Part shown: piece after piece, positions 1 to 8,921 of the stretch
Position numbering within the stretch: position 1 is the stretch's first letter
How the letters are laid out: every line of letters starts with the position of its first letter
Assembly: GCF_009720145.1 (NCBI RefSeq)
Contig: NZ_CP046252.1
Coordinates: 1,550,001-1,614,000, forward strand
Source of the DNA: Sphingobium sp. CAP-1
GTDB taxonomy: Bacteria > Pseudomonadota > Alphaproteobacteria > Sphingomonadales > Sphingomonadaceae
Direction of reading: 5' to 3'
DNA: 64,000 nucleotides
Program-made: the position numbers and the translations under genes
Notes under the pieces: generated by a model
Databases searched by the model: none
What the model saw: only the letters and a program-made list of their open reading frames with translations
Told to the model about the DNA's origin: nothing

Positions 1-45
1 CGAGCCTTGGCCGGCGGACAGGATGATGGCTTTGCTGATCGTCAT
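1..45 (-). CDS. nucleotidyltransferase family protein, N-terminus only (partial)
   Basis: Only the first 15 codons are in the window, read from an ATG at 45 down to the left edge: MTISKAIILSAGQGS. The pattern of a short beta strand followed by SAGQGS is the start of the sugar-phosphate or phosphocholine nucleotidyltransferase fold, where this glycine-rich loop binds the nucleotide. Divergent from the polysaccharide flippase at 165, which fits a surface-polysaccharide locus continuing to the left. The exact substrate cannot be told from 15 residues. Confidence 0.6.
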   Translation of the reverse strand, partial: MTISKAIILSAGQGS

Positions 46-60
46 GGGCGCGCTGTTAAC

Positions 61-74
61 GGGCAATTTTGCCC
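61..74. promoter_or_regulatory. 14-bp perfect palindrome in a divergent intergenic region
   Basis: GGGCAATTTTGCCC is a perfect palindrome 16 bp upstream of the minus-strand ATG at 45, followed by a run of seven A on the plus strand. The T-run lies 5' of the hairpin on the minus strand and the A-run 3' on the plus strand, so it is not a terminator either way. It may be an operator; function unknown. Confidence 0.3.
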
Positions 75-164
75 AAAAAAAGGCGGCTTCAATCCTGCCG
101 CGACAACGCCTAGATAGGCGCGCGCCGGACGACCGGCATCTATATCGAAAGGCCGGCTGTCAAA

Positions 165-1472
165 GTGATGTTCAAGCGCGGATCGGGCGCGGCGGGCGAC
201 GGTTTCGCCCGCATCCTGGCCAATACCGGCTGGCTGCTGGGCGGCAAGGGCGTGGGCGCGGTGCTGAGCCTCGCCTATCTCGCCATCGTCACCCGCACGC
301 TGGGGGTCGTGGATTTCGGCCGTTTCGCGCTGGTGCTGAGTGCCGCCAACGTGGTCAAGGCGCTGGTCAGTTTCGATAGCTGGCAGATCGTGGTGCGCTA
401 CGGCCAGCCGCATCTGGCGGACGGGAATGGCGATGCGCTCAATCGCGTCCTGCGATTCTGCATCCTGATCGATCTGGCGTCGGCGCTGGCCGGCGGCCTG
501 ATCGCCGCCGCCATCATCCTGTTCTTCGGCCACCTGCTGGAACTGGGACCGGGCATGGGGGTGCAGGTCTGGCTGTTTACCATGGTGATGATGATTACCA
601 TCCGGTCCAGCCCGACCGGCGTGCTGCGCCTGTTCGACCGCTTCGATTCGGCCGCCTTCGCTGAAACCATGATCCCGGTTGGGCGGATGATCGGCGCGGT
701 CGCCGCCTGGCTGCTGATGCCCGGCATCACCGGCTTTCTGATCGCCTGGGCCGGCGCCGAACTGCTCTGCGCGCTCAGCTACTGGTATCTGGCGCTGAAG
801 GTCGGACGCGGGCGCATCGGCCATTGGCGCGCAGGCCACGCGCTGGATGCACGCCGCGAAAATCCCGGCATCATCGGTTTCCTGACCGCGACCAATCTCC
901 AGACCAGCCTGTCCTCGATCGGCCAGCAGGTCGCGGTGCTGATCGTCGGCGCCTTTGTCGGCCCGGCGGGCGCGGGCCTCTATCGCCTCGCCAACCAGCT
1001 CGCCAATTCGCTGACCAAGATTTCGAGCCTGCTGTCCCGCAGCATCTTCGTGGAACTGGCGCGCACCAGCACCCATGGCAAGGAAGCGCTGGGCGCCCTG
1101 TTCCGCCGCACCAACCGGCTGGCACTGGTGGCGGGCGCGGTCATCATCGGCCTGATCGTCACGATCGGCCATCCGCTGCTGGGACTGATCGCGGGCAAAC
1201 CATTTCTGCCGGCCTATCCGCTGCTGCTGATGCTGGGCGTCGCCGCCTGCATCGACCTGATCGGCGTCAGCTATCGCCCGCTACTGATGGCGACCGACCG
1301 GGCCGGCCTGTCGCTGCGCATCGCCTTCATCTCGACCCTGCTGCTGCTGGGCCTGCAATCGGTGCTGCTGTCCCCCTATGGCACGAAGGGCGCGGCGATG
1401 GCCAATATCCTGTCGTCGCTGGCCAGCTTCATGATGATGGGGCTGGCCAGCCGCCGCGCCGTGCGGATCTAG
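165..1472 (+). CDS. oligosaccharide flippase family protein (Wzx-like)
   Basis: A 435-residue very hydrophobic protein with about a dozen membrane segments and few charged loops, the pattern of the MATE/Wzx polysaccharide-transport superfamily that moves undecaprenyl-linked oligosaccharides across the inner membrane. The early stretch GWLLGGKGVGAVLSLAYLA is typical of the first helix of these flippases. A GTG at 165 and an ATG at 168 are both possible starts and neither has a clear ribosome-binding site. Next to a nucleotidyltransferase at the window edge, consistent with exopolysaccharide or LPS synthesis. Converges on the DUF1508 gene with one base between stop codons. The substrate is not predictable. 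Confidence 0.8.
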   Translation: MMFKRGSGAAGDGFARILANTGWLLGGKGVGAVLSLAYLAIVTRTLGVVDFGRFALVLSAANVVKALVSFDSWQIVVRYGQPHLADGNGDALNRVLRFCILIDLASALAGGLIAAAIILFFGHLLELGPGMGVQVWLFTMVMMITIRSSPTGVLRLFDRFDSAAFAETMIPVGRMIGAVAAWLLMPGITGFLIAWAGAELLCALSYWYLALKVGRGRIGHWRAGHALDARRENPGIIGFLTATNLQTSLSSIGQQVAVLIVGAFVGPAGAGLYRLANQLANSLTKISSLLSRSIFVELARTSTHGKEALGALFRRTNRLALVAGAVIIGLIVTIGHPLLGLIAGKPFLPAYPLLLMLGVAACIDLIGVSYRPLLMATDRAGLSLRIAFISTLLLLGLQSVLLSPYGTKGAAMANILSSLASFMMMGLASRRAVRI

Positions 1473-1473
1473 G

Positions 1474-1650
1474 TTATTCCGCTTCCTCGACCGGGGCGCC
1501 GGGACCGTTCTTCAGCACGGACTCGATCGCATTCTTCGCACCGGCCTTGCTGCTATAGCCTTCGGTCCAGAAAATGACTTCGCTATTATATTTGAACTTG
1601 GCCACGAATTCCCCGGCCTTGTTTTTCTCGATCACGAACTTGTGCGCCAT
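1474..1650 (-). CDS. DUF1508 (YegP-like) small protein
   Basis: 58 residues starting MAHKFVIEKNKAGEF and continuing through FKYNSEVIFWTEGYSSKAGAK, the one-repeat form of the DUF1508/YegP fold: an alternating beta hairpin followed by a helix beginning at the conserved Y-S-S-K-A-G. The family has no established function; some members are linked to stress. The ATG at 1650 fits the family N-terminus; upstream extensions in the same frame have none of the domain. It stands downstream of the FAD oxidoreductase on the same strand with a 23-base gap. Confidence 0.85.
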   Translation of the reverse strand: MAHKFVIEKNKAGEFVAKFKYNSEVIFWTEGYSSKAGAKNAIESVLKNGPGAPVEEAE

Positions 1651-1673
1651 GGCATTTCTCCAGACTGGTTGCG

Positions 1674-2777
1674 TCAGCGAAACCGGGCCGGAGAGTAGAC
1701 ACGCGAATCGAGGCTGGCAAGAACCGGCGGCGGCGCGTCCCCGGTAACGAGCGACGCGGCCAGCAGGGCGGCGGCGGGCGCGGTCTGGATGCCGAAACCA
1801 CCCTGCCCCGCGAACCAGAAGAAGCCGGGCGCGACCGGATCGAAGCCATAGACCGGCGCGCGATCGGGGGCGAAGCTGCGCAGGCCCGCCCACATATGCT
1901 CGACCCCACCGATGCGCCAGTCGACCACCTCTTCGAACCGGGCGATCGCCTGCGCCACCGCCAGTTCCTCCGGCGCGGCGTCGCAGGGCGGCGATGGTTC
2001 CTCGTCATGCGGGGTCAGCCAGACGCGACCGCGCCCTTCCGGCTTGAAATAGAAGCGCGACGCAAAGTCCATGATCAGCGGAAGGTCGGGCGAAGGCAGA
2101 TCGGGTATCGTCAATTGCACCACCGTCCGCCGCAACGGAGTGATGCCGGCCGGCGCGACGCCGCAGGCGATAGCGACATTATCGGCCCAGGCGCCCGCCG
2201 CATTGACGATGAGGCCGCACGGGATCGGCTCGCCCCCCGTCTCGATCCGCCATCCCTCGCCCGCGCGCCGGGCGGACAGCAGCCGGGTCGCGAGCCGCAC
2301 CTCCCCGCCCCGCCGGCGAAAGCGGCGCAGATAGGCCTGATGCAACGCGGCGACCTCTATATCGCGGCAACTCGCCTCCATGACGCCCAGCGTCCAGTCG
2401 GGCCGTAGCCCCGGCACCAGCGTCGCCGGATCGACCGGCTGAAGATCGACCTTGCCGGCGAAGGCGTCCAGAAATGCATCGCGCAGCGGCGCGTCCCCCG
2501 GCCTGCCGATATGCAGCGTGCGGCGCGGCGACAGGAAGCCGCCTGCGTGAAAGTCCGGGTCGGGGTTCGCCAGCATCGGCCCGGACGCCGTCGTCAGCGG
2601 CTGGACGACCGGGCCGCCATAAGTTTCCTCCCAGAAGGCGACCGACCGGCCGGTGGCGTGATAGCCCGCCCGCTCCTCCATCTCCAGGATCAGCACGCGG
2701 GCATGGGCGGCCAGTTCCGCGCCAAGGCTCGCGCCGGCCATGCCGCCGCCGATGATGACGATGTCAGGATGGGTCAA
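1674..2777 (-). CDS. FAD-dependent amino-acid oxidase/dehydrogenase (DAO family)
   Basis: 367 residues. The N-terminus has the Rossmann FAD motif VIIGGGMAGASL (residues 7-18) with Glu32 ending the second strand to hold the ribose, then a G-R-S motif (ATGRSVAFWEE) seen in D-amino-acid and D-arginine dehydrogenases. The C-terminus contains GLRSFAPDRAPVYG and GQGGFGIQTAPA, the usual second FAD-contacting region. The family oxidises D-amino acids or related secondary amines to imino acids. The start ATG overlaps the stop of the upstream hydrolase by 4 bp, so the two are translationally coupled. Substrate not predictable. Confidence 0.8.
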   Translation of the reverse strand: MTHPDIVIIGGGMAGASLGAELAAHARVLILEMEERAGYHATGRSVAFWEETYGGPVVQPLTTASGPMLANPDPDFHAGGFLSPRRTLHIGRPGDAPLRDAFLDAFAGKVDLQPVDPATLVPGLRPDWTLGVMEASCRDIEVAALHQAYLRRFRRRGGEVRLATRLLSARRAGEGWRIETGGEPIPCGLIVNAAGAWADNVAIACGVAPAGITPLRRTVVQLTIPDLPSPDLPLIMDFASRFYFKPEGRGRVWLTPHDEEPSPPCDAAPEELAVAQAIARFEEVVDWRIGGVEHMWAGLRSFAPDRAPVYGFDPVAPGFFWFAGQGGFGIQTAPAAALLAASLVTGDAPPPVLASLDSRVYSPARFR

Positions 2778-3751
2778 GGGGCAGTCTCGTCCAGGAAAGC
2801 ATCGATCCGGCCCAGCGCATCCAGCCGGACCGGATCAAGTTCACGCAATATTTCATGCGCCGCTTCCCGCCCATAGACATGGAGGCGCGCACCGGCAATG
2901 CGCGCCGCGACCCGACGGATGGCAGGCGTCGATACGAGCTGGTCATGCTGCGTCGCCAGCATCAGCAGCGGCGTGGCGATGCGCGCGACGGCATCGCCCT
3001 GCGCCAGCGCCCGCGTCGATTCCAGCGCCTGCAACACCCAAGTCCAGCTTGGCGGCCCCAGCGCGATGTCACGGCTATGATCGCGCCACCATAGTTCATC
3101 GGCATAGCGATCCGGGTCATGGGTCAGCCGTTTCTGCCGCATCCGCCTTTGCCGTTCGGACTGCTCCTTCTGCGTCCAGGCCTGCCGCTCGCCCCGGCCC
3201 AGCGCCACCATCAGTCGGGCAATCGCCACCGCCAGCCAGCGCGGCAGCGGCGCGCTGTGCAGCCCCAGCATCGGCGCGACGGTGACGGCGGCGTCAGGCG
3301 ACGGCATTCCTTCCGCCAGCGCGCGCAGCAACAAATGCCCGCCCATGCTGTGCGCGACGATCGCGGTCGGGCCATCGCCTTCGGCGCGCCAGTCGGCCGC
3401 AAGCGCGTTCAGGTCCGCGATCCAGTCCGCAAAGTCGTCAATATGGCCGCACATCGGATCGGCCGTCAGCCGCCCCGACCCGCCCTGTCCGCGCCAGTCG
3501 AATGTGGTGACGGCCCACCCCCGCGCGGCCCAGTGATCGATCACCTCCAGATATTTTTCGATCATGTCGCCGCGACCGCCCAGCACCAGCATCCGCCCGC
3601 GCGCGCCGCTGCCCAATCGATAGCGGCGGATCGGCCAACCGTCTGCGCCAGACCAGTAATCCAGCCGCCCGCCCATCGGCCATGCACGCCGGTCGAAGCC
3701 AGGCCGGGCAAGATCGGGCGCAAAATCCGGGGGAAAGTCAGGCGAATCCAT
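2774..3751 (-). CDS. alpha/beta hydrolase (lysophospholipase-like)
   Basis: 325 residues. The alpha/beta-hydrolase landmarks are in order: VTTFDWRGQGGSG around residues 81-93 (the strand-3/oxyanion region), the nucleophile elbow AHSMGGH with Ser135, a later acid-bearing segment (ATQHDQL) and a C-terminal His (AAHEI). This resembles monoacylglycerol lipase/lysophospholipase PldB-type enzymes. The start is set at the ATG at 3751; longer reading in the same frame runs antisense through cpaA and has no domain. It overlaps the FAD oxidoreductase by 4 bp and is divergent from the Tad pilus operon. Confidence 0.8.
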   Translation of the reverse strand: MDSPDFPPDFAPDLARPGFDRRAWPMGGRLDYWSGADGWPIRRYRLGSGARGRMLVLGGRGDMIEKYLEVIDHWAARGWAVTTFDWRGQGGSGRLTADPMCGHIDDFADWIADLNALAADWRAEGDGPTAIVAHSMGGHLLLRALAEGMPSPDAAVTVAPMLGLHSAPLPRWLAVAIARLMVALGRGERQAWTQKEQSERQRRMRQKRLTHDPDRYADELWWRDHSRDIALGPPSWTWVLQALESTRALAQGDAVARIATPLLMLATQHDQLVSTPAIRRVAARIAGARLHVYGREAAHEILRELDPVRLDALGRIDAFLDETAP

Positions 3752-3800
3752 CGGGCCATGGTTACGCTTTGGTAAGCCATATGGTCTAGGCACAAGGGCC

Positions 3801-4274
3801 ATGACGGGGGATTTTTTCCGATTGGCGCTGATTGGCGTCCTGGGCGCGTTGCTGATCGCCGCGGCGATCAGCGACCTGCGTTCCCGCACCATCTCCAACC
3901 GGCTGAACCTGATCGTGGCGCTGCTCGCGCCGCTCTGGTGGCTGGCCAACGGCCTGGCCTTGTGGCCCGACATGGCGATCCAACTGGCGGTCGGCGGGAT
4001 ATTCTTCGCCCTGTTCGCCGCCCTGTTCGCCTTCGGGATGATGGGCGGGGGCGACGTGAAGCTGCTGGGCGCGCTGGCGCTGTGGTTCCCGTGGCAGGGG
4101 ACGGTGATGCTGTTCGTGCTGATGTCGCTGCTGGGCGGCGCGGTGACGATCGTCACGGTCATCCACCACAAGCTGCGCAAAAAGCAGGGCCGCCCGGAGA
4201 TCCCCTATGGCGTCGCCATCTCCATTGCAGCGCTGTGGTTGCTTGGCGAACGATATTTTAACCAATTTGCGTGA
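3801..4274 (+). CDS. cpaA: prepilin peptidase, TadV/CpaA type
   Basis: 157 residues with four or five membrane helices. The two catalytic aspartates of the A24 aspartic prepilin peptidases are visible: Asp25 in SDLRSRTISN and Asp85 in GGGDVKLLGAL. It cleaves the leader of Flp-type prepilins at the inner membrane. First gene of the Tad pilus operon, 52 bp ahead of cpaB. Neither the Flp pilin nor TadE/F pseudopilins are in this window, so its substrates are encoded elsewhere. Confidence 0.88.
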   Translation: MTGDFFRLALIGVLGALLIAAAISDLRSRTISNRLNLIVALLAPLWWLANGLALWPDMAIQLAVGGIFFALFAALFAFGMMGGGDVKLLGALALWFPWQGTVMLFVLMSLLGGAVTIVTVIHHKLRKKQGRPEIPYGVAISIAALWLLGERYFNQFA

Positions 4275-4325
4275 TGTTTTGGGTGCTGGGGGCAATGCAC
4301 CCGTTTGAGGGAGGCGAATTTCGTC

Positions 4326-5339
4326 ATGGACGCTAAGAAGATCGTGCTGCTGGTGGGGGCGCTTATCATAGCGGTCACTACAGCCTTGCTTGCGCGCAGC
4401 ATGTTGAGTTCATCAAGCGCGCCGCAAGTCAACGCTGCGGCCATGCCGACCGAAGCCGACCAGCCGCATGTGCTGGTCGCGACCAAGGCGCTGCCTGTGG
4501 GCACCATCCTGGACGCCGAAAGCTTCCGCTTCCAGCCCTGGCCCAAGGATCTGATCGAACAGGCCTATTATCTCAAGGGTCAGGCCGATCCCGTCAAACT
4601 GGCCGGCAGCGTCGTGCGCACCGCCATCACCGCGGGTCAGCCACTGACCCAGGGCGCGCTGGTGAAGCCGGGTGAGCGCGGCTTCCTGGCCGCCGCGCTG
4701 GGGGCGGGTATGCGCGCCGTGACGGTGCCGGTGTCGGCGCAAAGCTCGGTCGCGGGCTTCGTGTTCCCCGGTGACCGCATCGACCTTGTCCTGACGCAGA
4801 GCGTCAATGGCGGCGGCGACGGCGATCCGCTCAAAGTGTCCGAAACCATCCTGCGCAACCTGCGCGTGCTGGCCACCGACCAGCGCATGGATGCGATGGG
4901 CGCCGACGGCAAGCCGGAAGTCCGCACCTATTCCAACGTCACGATCGAAGTGACGCCCAAGATCGCGGAGAAGATCGCGGTCGCGCAGACCATCGGGTCG
5001 CTCAGCATGTCGCTCCGCTCCATCGCCGACAATGTGTCGGATCTGGACGCGGCAATCGCCGGCACCGATGTCGAACTGCCCGCCAACGCCAATCCGAACG
5101 CCGAAAAGGCGATCATCGCGAAGCTCGCTTCGCGCCCGGTCGATCGCGGCTCCACCTATTCGACCGGCGCCGATGTGTCGCGTTACCAGCGCAGTTCGGT
5201 GCCCGCCAAGGCTGACGCGTCCGTGTCACCGATGGTGGCCGCCAACGGCGCTCCGGTCGGCACGGTCGCCTTCAAGGGACCAGTGATCCGCGTCGCACGC
5301 GGCACCAATGTGACCGAAATTCCGGTCGGGGGTAAGTGA
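4326..5339 (+). CDS. cpaB: Flp pilus assembly protein CpaB (RcpC)
   Basis: 337 residues beginning MDAKKIVLLVGALIIAVTTA, an N-terminal membrane anchor, followed by a SAF-type domain (VLVATKALPVGTILDAESF) and the RcpC/CpaB core with FVFPGDRIDLVLTQ. CpaB is a periplasmic protein thought to bind peptidoglycan and help the secretin. The ATG at 4326 is preferred over an upstream TTG at 4305 because GAGGGAGG at 4307-4314 is placed as its ribosome-binding site. The stop is followed directly by the ATG of cpaC. Confidence 0.88.
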   Translation: MDAKKIVLLVGALIIAVTTALLARSMLSSSSAPQVNAAAMPTEADQPHVLVATKALPVGTILDAESFRFQPWPKDLIEQAYYLKGQADPVKLAGSVVRTAITAGQPLTQGALVKPGERGFLAAALGAGMRAVTVPVSAQSSVAGFVFPGDRIDLVLTQSVNGGGDGDPLKVSETILRNLRVLATDQRMDAMGADGKPEVRTYSNVTIEVTPKIAEKIAVAQTIGSLSMSLRSIADNVSDLDAAIAGTDVELPANANPNAEKAIIAKLASRPVDRGSTYSTGADVSRYQRSSVPAKADASVSPMVAANGAPVGTVAFKGPVIRVARGTNVTEIPVGGK

Positions 5340-5340
5340 G

Positions 5341-6891
5341 ATGAAGAGCTTGCACTATCGCGCCCCGCGCATCGCCGCTCCGGCGATCGCACTGGGCCTG
5401 GCGGTCGCGGCGGTTGCCGCCCCCACCACCGCGCTGAACGCAGCCCCCTCCAGCGCACAGGACAATGCGATCCTGATGTCGGTGGGCGGCAGCCGGGTCG
5501 TCAATCTGCCGGCCAGAATGTCGGACGTTGTGATCGCCGACCCCGAAGTGGTCGATGTCCATGTCCGTTCGCAGAACCAGCTTTACCTGATCGCCAAAAA
5601 GCCCGGTGAAACCACCGTCTTTGCGACGGCCACCAACGGCAAGGTGCTGTTTTCCGGCACGGTTCGCGTCGGCAACAATCTGACCAGCATCGACGACATG
5701 CTCCGTCTGGCGATGCCCGGCGCGAACATCGCGGTCAACAAGATGAACGGCATGGTGCTGCTGACCGGCACCATCCAGGCGCCAGAGGACGCCGCCGAAG
5801 CCGAACGGCTGACGCAGGCCTTCGTCGGCAAGGAAGTGACCGTGGTCAGCCGCCTGCGCATGGCAACGCCTTTGCAGGTCATGCTTCAGGTCAAGATCGC
5901 CGAAGTGACCAAGGATATCGGTCACAAGATCGGCACCAATTTCTCTTCCGCGGATCGCAGCGGCGGATCGGTGTCGGGCAGCCTGGGCGGCGGCACGCGC
6001 GGCTTTGCCACCTACACCCGTGGCGACACCAGCACGACCGCCAATTCCGACGGCACCTATACCGTAACCGGCACGCCCAGTTACTGGACCTTCAACAATG
6101 CGTTCGACGGCGCCTACAGCCTGGGCGGTATCGCCCGCATCCTGGGCATGGACATTGCCGGTGCGCTGGACCTTGCCGAATCGAGCGGCCTCGCCACCAC
6201 GCTGGCGCAGCCCAACCTGACCGCCCTGTCCGGGGAAACCGCCAGCTTCCTGGCTGGCGGCGAATATCCCTATACGGTCAATAACGGCGCCAACAACGGC
6301 AACAGCATCGAATTCAAGCAATATGGCGTGCAACTGGCCTTCACGCCAACCGTCCTGGCCGATGGCCGCATTTCGCTGCGCGTCCGTCCGACCGTGTCGA
6401 GCCTGGATTTCTCGGTCAACGCCAGCGTCCCCGCGCTCAAGAGTCGCACCGCGGAAACCACGGTGGAACTGGGATCGGGGCAGGCCTTCATGATCGCCGG
6501 CCTGATGAACAACGAAGTCAGCAACAACGTCAACAAGGTGCCGGGTCTGGGCGATATTCCGATCCTGGGCAGCCTGTTCAAGTCGCGCAACTTTCAGCGG
6601 AACGAAACCGAACTGGTCATCGTCGTAACGCCTTATCTGGCCAAGCCGATGAACGCATCGGATGTGCGCCTGCCCACCGACGGCTATCGCAACGCCACCC
6701 AGGCGCAGGGTCTGCTGCTGGAGCAAGGGTCGGACGGCATCAGCGGCGCCCGCGGCAATGCGCCGACCCGTGCGCCCGGATCGCCGGTTCCGGCCCCCGG
6801 CCCGCAGGCCTCGGCCGCACTGCCGCCGGTCGCCGCGCGCAGCGACGGCAAGACCAAGTCCGGCGCCACCGCTCCCGGCTTCAGCTTCTGA
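5341..6891 (+). CDS. cpaC: Tad pilus outer-membrane secretin CpaC (RcpA)
   Basis: 516 residues with a signal peptide ending near ALNAAPSSAQ, an N-terminal pilus-assembly domain (NLPARMSDVVIADPEVVDV), a BON-like ring domain around MVLLTGTIQAP, and the C-terminal secretin domain with the family signature VPGLGDIPILGSLF and the closing strand ELVIVVTPYL. It forms the outer-membrane pore for the Flp pilus. The last 60 residues are a Pro/Ala-rich tail. It lies between cpaB and cpaD with one- and 15-base gaps, clearly one operon. Confidence 0.92.
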   Translation: MKSLHYRAPRIAAPAIALGLAVAAVAAPTTALNAAPSSAQDNAILMSVGGSRVVNLPARMSDVVIADPEVVDVHVRSQNQLYLIAKKPGETTVFATATNGKVLFSGTVRVGNNLTSIDDMLRLAMPGANIAVNKMNGMVLLTGTIQAPEDAAEAERLTQAFVGKEVTVVSRLRMATPLQVMLQVKIAEVTKDIGHKIGTNFSSADRSGGSVSGSLGGGTRGFATYTRGDTSTTANSDGTYTVTGTPSYWTFNNAFDGAYSLGGIARILGMDIAGALDLAESSGLATTLAQPNLTALSGETASFLAGGEYPYTVNNGANNGNSIEFKQYGVQLAFTPTVLADGRISLRVRPTVSSLDFSVNASVPALKSRTAETTVELGSGQAFMIAGLMNNEVSNNVNKVPGLGDIPILGSLFKSRNFQRNETELVIVVTPYLAKPMNASDVRLPTDGYRNATQAQGLLLEQGSDGISGARGNAPTRAPGSPVPAPGPQASAALPPVAARSDGKTKSGATAPGFSF

Positions 6892-6906
6892 CGGAAGGAA
6901 CCAGAT

Positions 6907-7578
6907 ATGACCTCCCCTCTTCCTGCCCGTCTGTCCCTCATGGCCCTCGCGACGCTCGCCATCGCCGCGACGCCGATGACCGCCCATGCCGGCAGCCGTG
7001 GCAACCGTGCCAACCGCAGCGTGGACTCCGTGCATCAGCCGGTCGTCAGCTACGCCGCCTATACGTTCGACGTGCAGGCCGGATCGAATGGCGGATTGCC
7101 CGCCTATGAAGCCGGACGCCTGAACGACTGGTTCGCGTCGATCCACCTTGGCTATGGCGATCAGGTCGCGATCGTCACGGACGGCGGCTATTACACCCCT
7201 GCCTTGCGGGAGGATGTCGCCGACATCGTCGCGCGCCACGGCCTGCTGGTCGCAGAGGATAGTTCGGCCGTCGCCGGCGCCCCGCCATCCGGCAGCGTGC
7301 GCCTGATCGTGCGCCGGGCCACCGCCAGCGTGCCGGGTTGCCCCGACTGGCAATCGAAGCAGGAAACCGAGATGAACCTGGCCACCACATCCAACTTCGG
7401 TTGCGCCACGAACAGCAATTGGGCCGCCATGGTCGCCAACCCGGAAGATCTGGTCCGCGGCCAGGACAGCGACAGCGATCTGCGGACCGCCACGTCCAAC
7501 CGGGCGATTTCCACCTATCGTGACAAGGCGCCGACAGGTGCCGGCGACCTCAAGCAGTTGAACGCAGGAGGCAAATAA
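6907..7578 (+). CDS. cpaD: Tad pilus assembly protein CpaD
   Basis: 223 residues. It has a signal peptide ending at MTAHAG and the CpaD hallmark VPGCPDW in the middle, with further conserved Cys in NFGCATNSNWAAMVANPEDL. CpaD is usually a lipoprotein that helps the CpaC secretin insert. Here the end of the signal peptide reads AHAGSRG, with no lipobox cysteine, so a signal-peptidase-I product is predicted. GGAAGGA at 6893-6899 serves as ribosome-binding site. One base separates it from cpaE. Confidence 0.88.
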   Translation: MTSPLPARLSLMALATLAIAATPMTAHAGSRGNRANRSVDSVHQPVVSYAAYTFDVQAGSNGGLPAYEAGRLNDWFASIHLGYGDQVAIVTDGGYYTPALREDVADIVARHGLLVAEDSSAVAGAPPSGSVRLIVRRATASVPGCPDWQSKQETEMNLATTSNFGCATNSNWAAMVANPEDLVRGQDSDSDLRTATSNRAISTYRDKAPTGAGDLKQLNAGGK

Positions 7579-7579
7579 G

Positions 7580-8866
7580 ATGAACGCTCCCTGGAAACCC
7601 GGCGGCGCCGGCCAACGCGATCCGTTCCATGCCTTCGTCTGCGACGATCACAGCTTCGACATGCTGCGCGCCGTCGCCGCCGAAATGGGCTGGGCGCCGG
7701 AAAAGGTGAACAAGGGCGGGATGCGCAATGCGGTCCAGAGCCTGTCGATCACCGCTTCGCCCCAGATCCTGTTCGTCGACATGTCCGAAAGCGGCGATCC
7801 GCTGAACGACATCAACAGTCTGGCGGAAGTCTGCGAACCCGGCACGGTGGTCATCGCCGCCGGTCAGGTCAATGACGTGCGCCTTTATCGCGACCTCGTC
7901 GCCAGCGGCATTCAGGACTATCTGCTCAAGCCCTTTGGCGCGGACCAGTTGCGCGACGCGCTGGCGCAGGCGCAGGCCGTGTTCATGGCCCCGCGCGACG
8001 CCGGACCGGAACGGCCGCATTGCACGATGGCGGTGATCGGCACGCGCGGCGGCGTCGGCGCTTCCAGCATCGCTACTTCGCTCGCCTGGCTGCTGTCGGA
8101 CAAGAAGAAGCGGCCGACCGCGCTGCTCGACCTTGACGTGCATTTCGGCACCAATGCGCTGGCGATGGACCTGGAACCGGGCCGCGGCCTGACCGACGCG
8201 ATTGAAAATCCCAGCCGCATCGACGGGCTGTTCATTGAACGCGCGATGGTGCGGGCCAGCGACACGCTGGCGATCCTGTCGGCCGAAGCGCCGATCAGCC
8301 AGCCGATGCTGACCGACGGCGGCGCCTTCTATCAGTTGCTGGAAGAATTCCGCCTCGCCTTCGAATGCAGCGTGATCGACCTGCCGCGTAACATGCTGAT
8401 CCAGCATCCGCACCTGATGACCGACGTGAATGTGACGCTGATCGTGGCGGAACTGACGCTGGCGTCCGCGCGCGACACGATCCGCCTACTGTCCTGGCTG
8501 AAGAGCAACGCCCCGCAGAGCCGGGTGCTGGTGGTCGCCAACCGCGTCCATCCCGGATCGCCGGAAATCAGCCGCAAGGATTTCGAACAGTCGATCGAAC
8601 GCAAGGTCGACATACTTGTGCCCTTCGACCTGCGGATCGCTTCGCAGGCCGCAAAGCTGGGCAAGACGCTGGCCGAAACCGCCAAGGGCAGCAAGGTCGG
8701 CGCGGCCTGCACCGCCCTGCTGAACGAAGTGCTGGGCGCCACCGACGAAGAAGGCGCCGCCACGGCCAAGGGCGCAGGCAAGAAGGGCGACTCCCTGCTC
8801 GGCAAGATCGATTTCAAATCGATGATCCCATCGCGCCGCAAGGACAAGGTGGCGCTCGACGATTGA
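7580..8866 (+). CDS. cpaE: Tad pilus localisation ATPase CpaE (TadZ)
   Basis: 428 residues: an atypical receiver-like domain (about 15-135) followed by a ParA/MinD-like ATPase domain. The Walker A equivalent reads GTRGGVGASSIATSLAWLL; the lysine normally next to Ser/Thr is alanine, as is common in the CpaE/TadZ group. The C-terminal part has DLPRNMLIQHPHLMTDVNVTL and a basic tail. The family places the pilus machine at the pole. The next gene is tadB; the CpaF motor ATPase gene expected between the two is missing. Confidence 0.9.
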   Translation: MNAPWKPGGAGQRDPFHAFVCDDHSFDMLRAVAAEMGWAPEKVNKGGMRNAVQSLSITASPQILFVDMSESGDPLNDINSLAEVCEPGTVVIAAGQVNDVRLYRDLVASGIQDYLLKPFGADQLRDALAQAQAVFMAPRDAGPERPHCTMAVIGTRGGVGASSIATSLAWLLSDKKKRPTALLDLDVHFGTNALAMDLEPGRGLTDAIENPSRIDGLFIERAMVRASDTLAILSAEAPISQPMLTDGGAFYQLLEEFRLAFECSVIDLPRNMLIQHPHLMTDVNVTLIVAELTLASARDTIRLLSWLKSNAPQSRVLVVANRVHPGSPEISRKDFEQSIERKVDILVPFDLRIASQAAKLGKTLAETAKGSKVGAACTALLNEVLGATDEEGAATAKGAGKKGDSLLGKIDFKSMIPSRRKDKVALDD

Positions 8867-8870
8867 TGGC

Positions 8871-8904
8871 CTGCGCCGTCCCAGTGACGGCGCAGCCTTC
8901 CTTT
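8871..8904 (+). terminator. hairpin at the cpaE-tadB junction (terminator-like or scar)
   Basis: CTGCGCCGTC (8871-8880), a 5-base loop, then its exact complement GACGGCGCAG (8886-8895), followed by CCTTCCTTT. A perfect 10-bp GC-rich stem with a pyrimidine tract could act as a weak terminator or attenuator. It fills the short gap where cpaF is expected, five bases after the cpaE stop. Confidence 0.5.
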
Positions 8905-8921
8905 AAAAGACAGGCGACGAG

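Noticed and set aside
61..80. Palindrome followed by a run of A near the left edge as a terminator
   Set aside because: The run is A on the plus strand, and on the minus strand the T-run precedes the hairpin, so it cannot terminate in either direction.
3752..4180. 143-residue N-terminal extension of the alpha/beta hydrolase
   Set aside because: The extension runs antisense through cpaA and has shadow-like composition; the domain starts after the ATG at 3751.
5272..7353. 693-codon open frame on the minus strand across cpaC and cpaD
   Set aside because: It lies antisense to clear cpaC and cpaD, is rich in Gly, Arg, Asp and Gln in the manner of shadow frames of high-GC genes, and has no domain.
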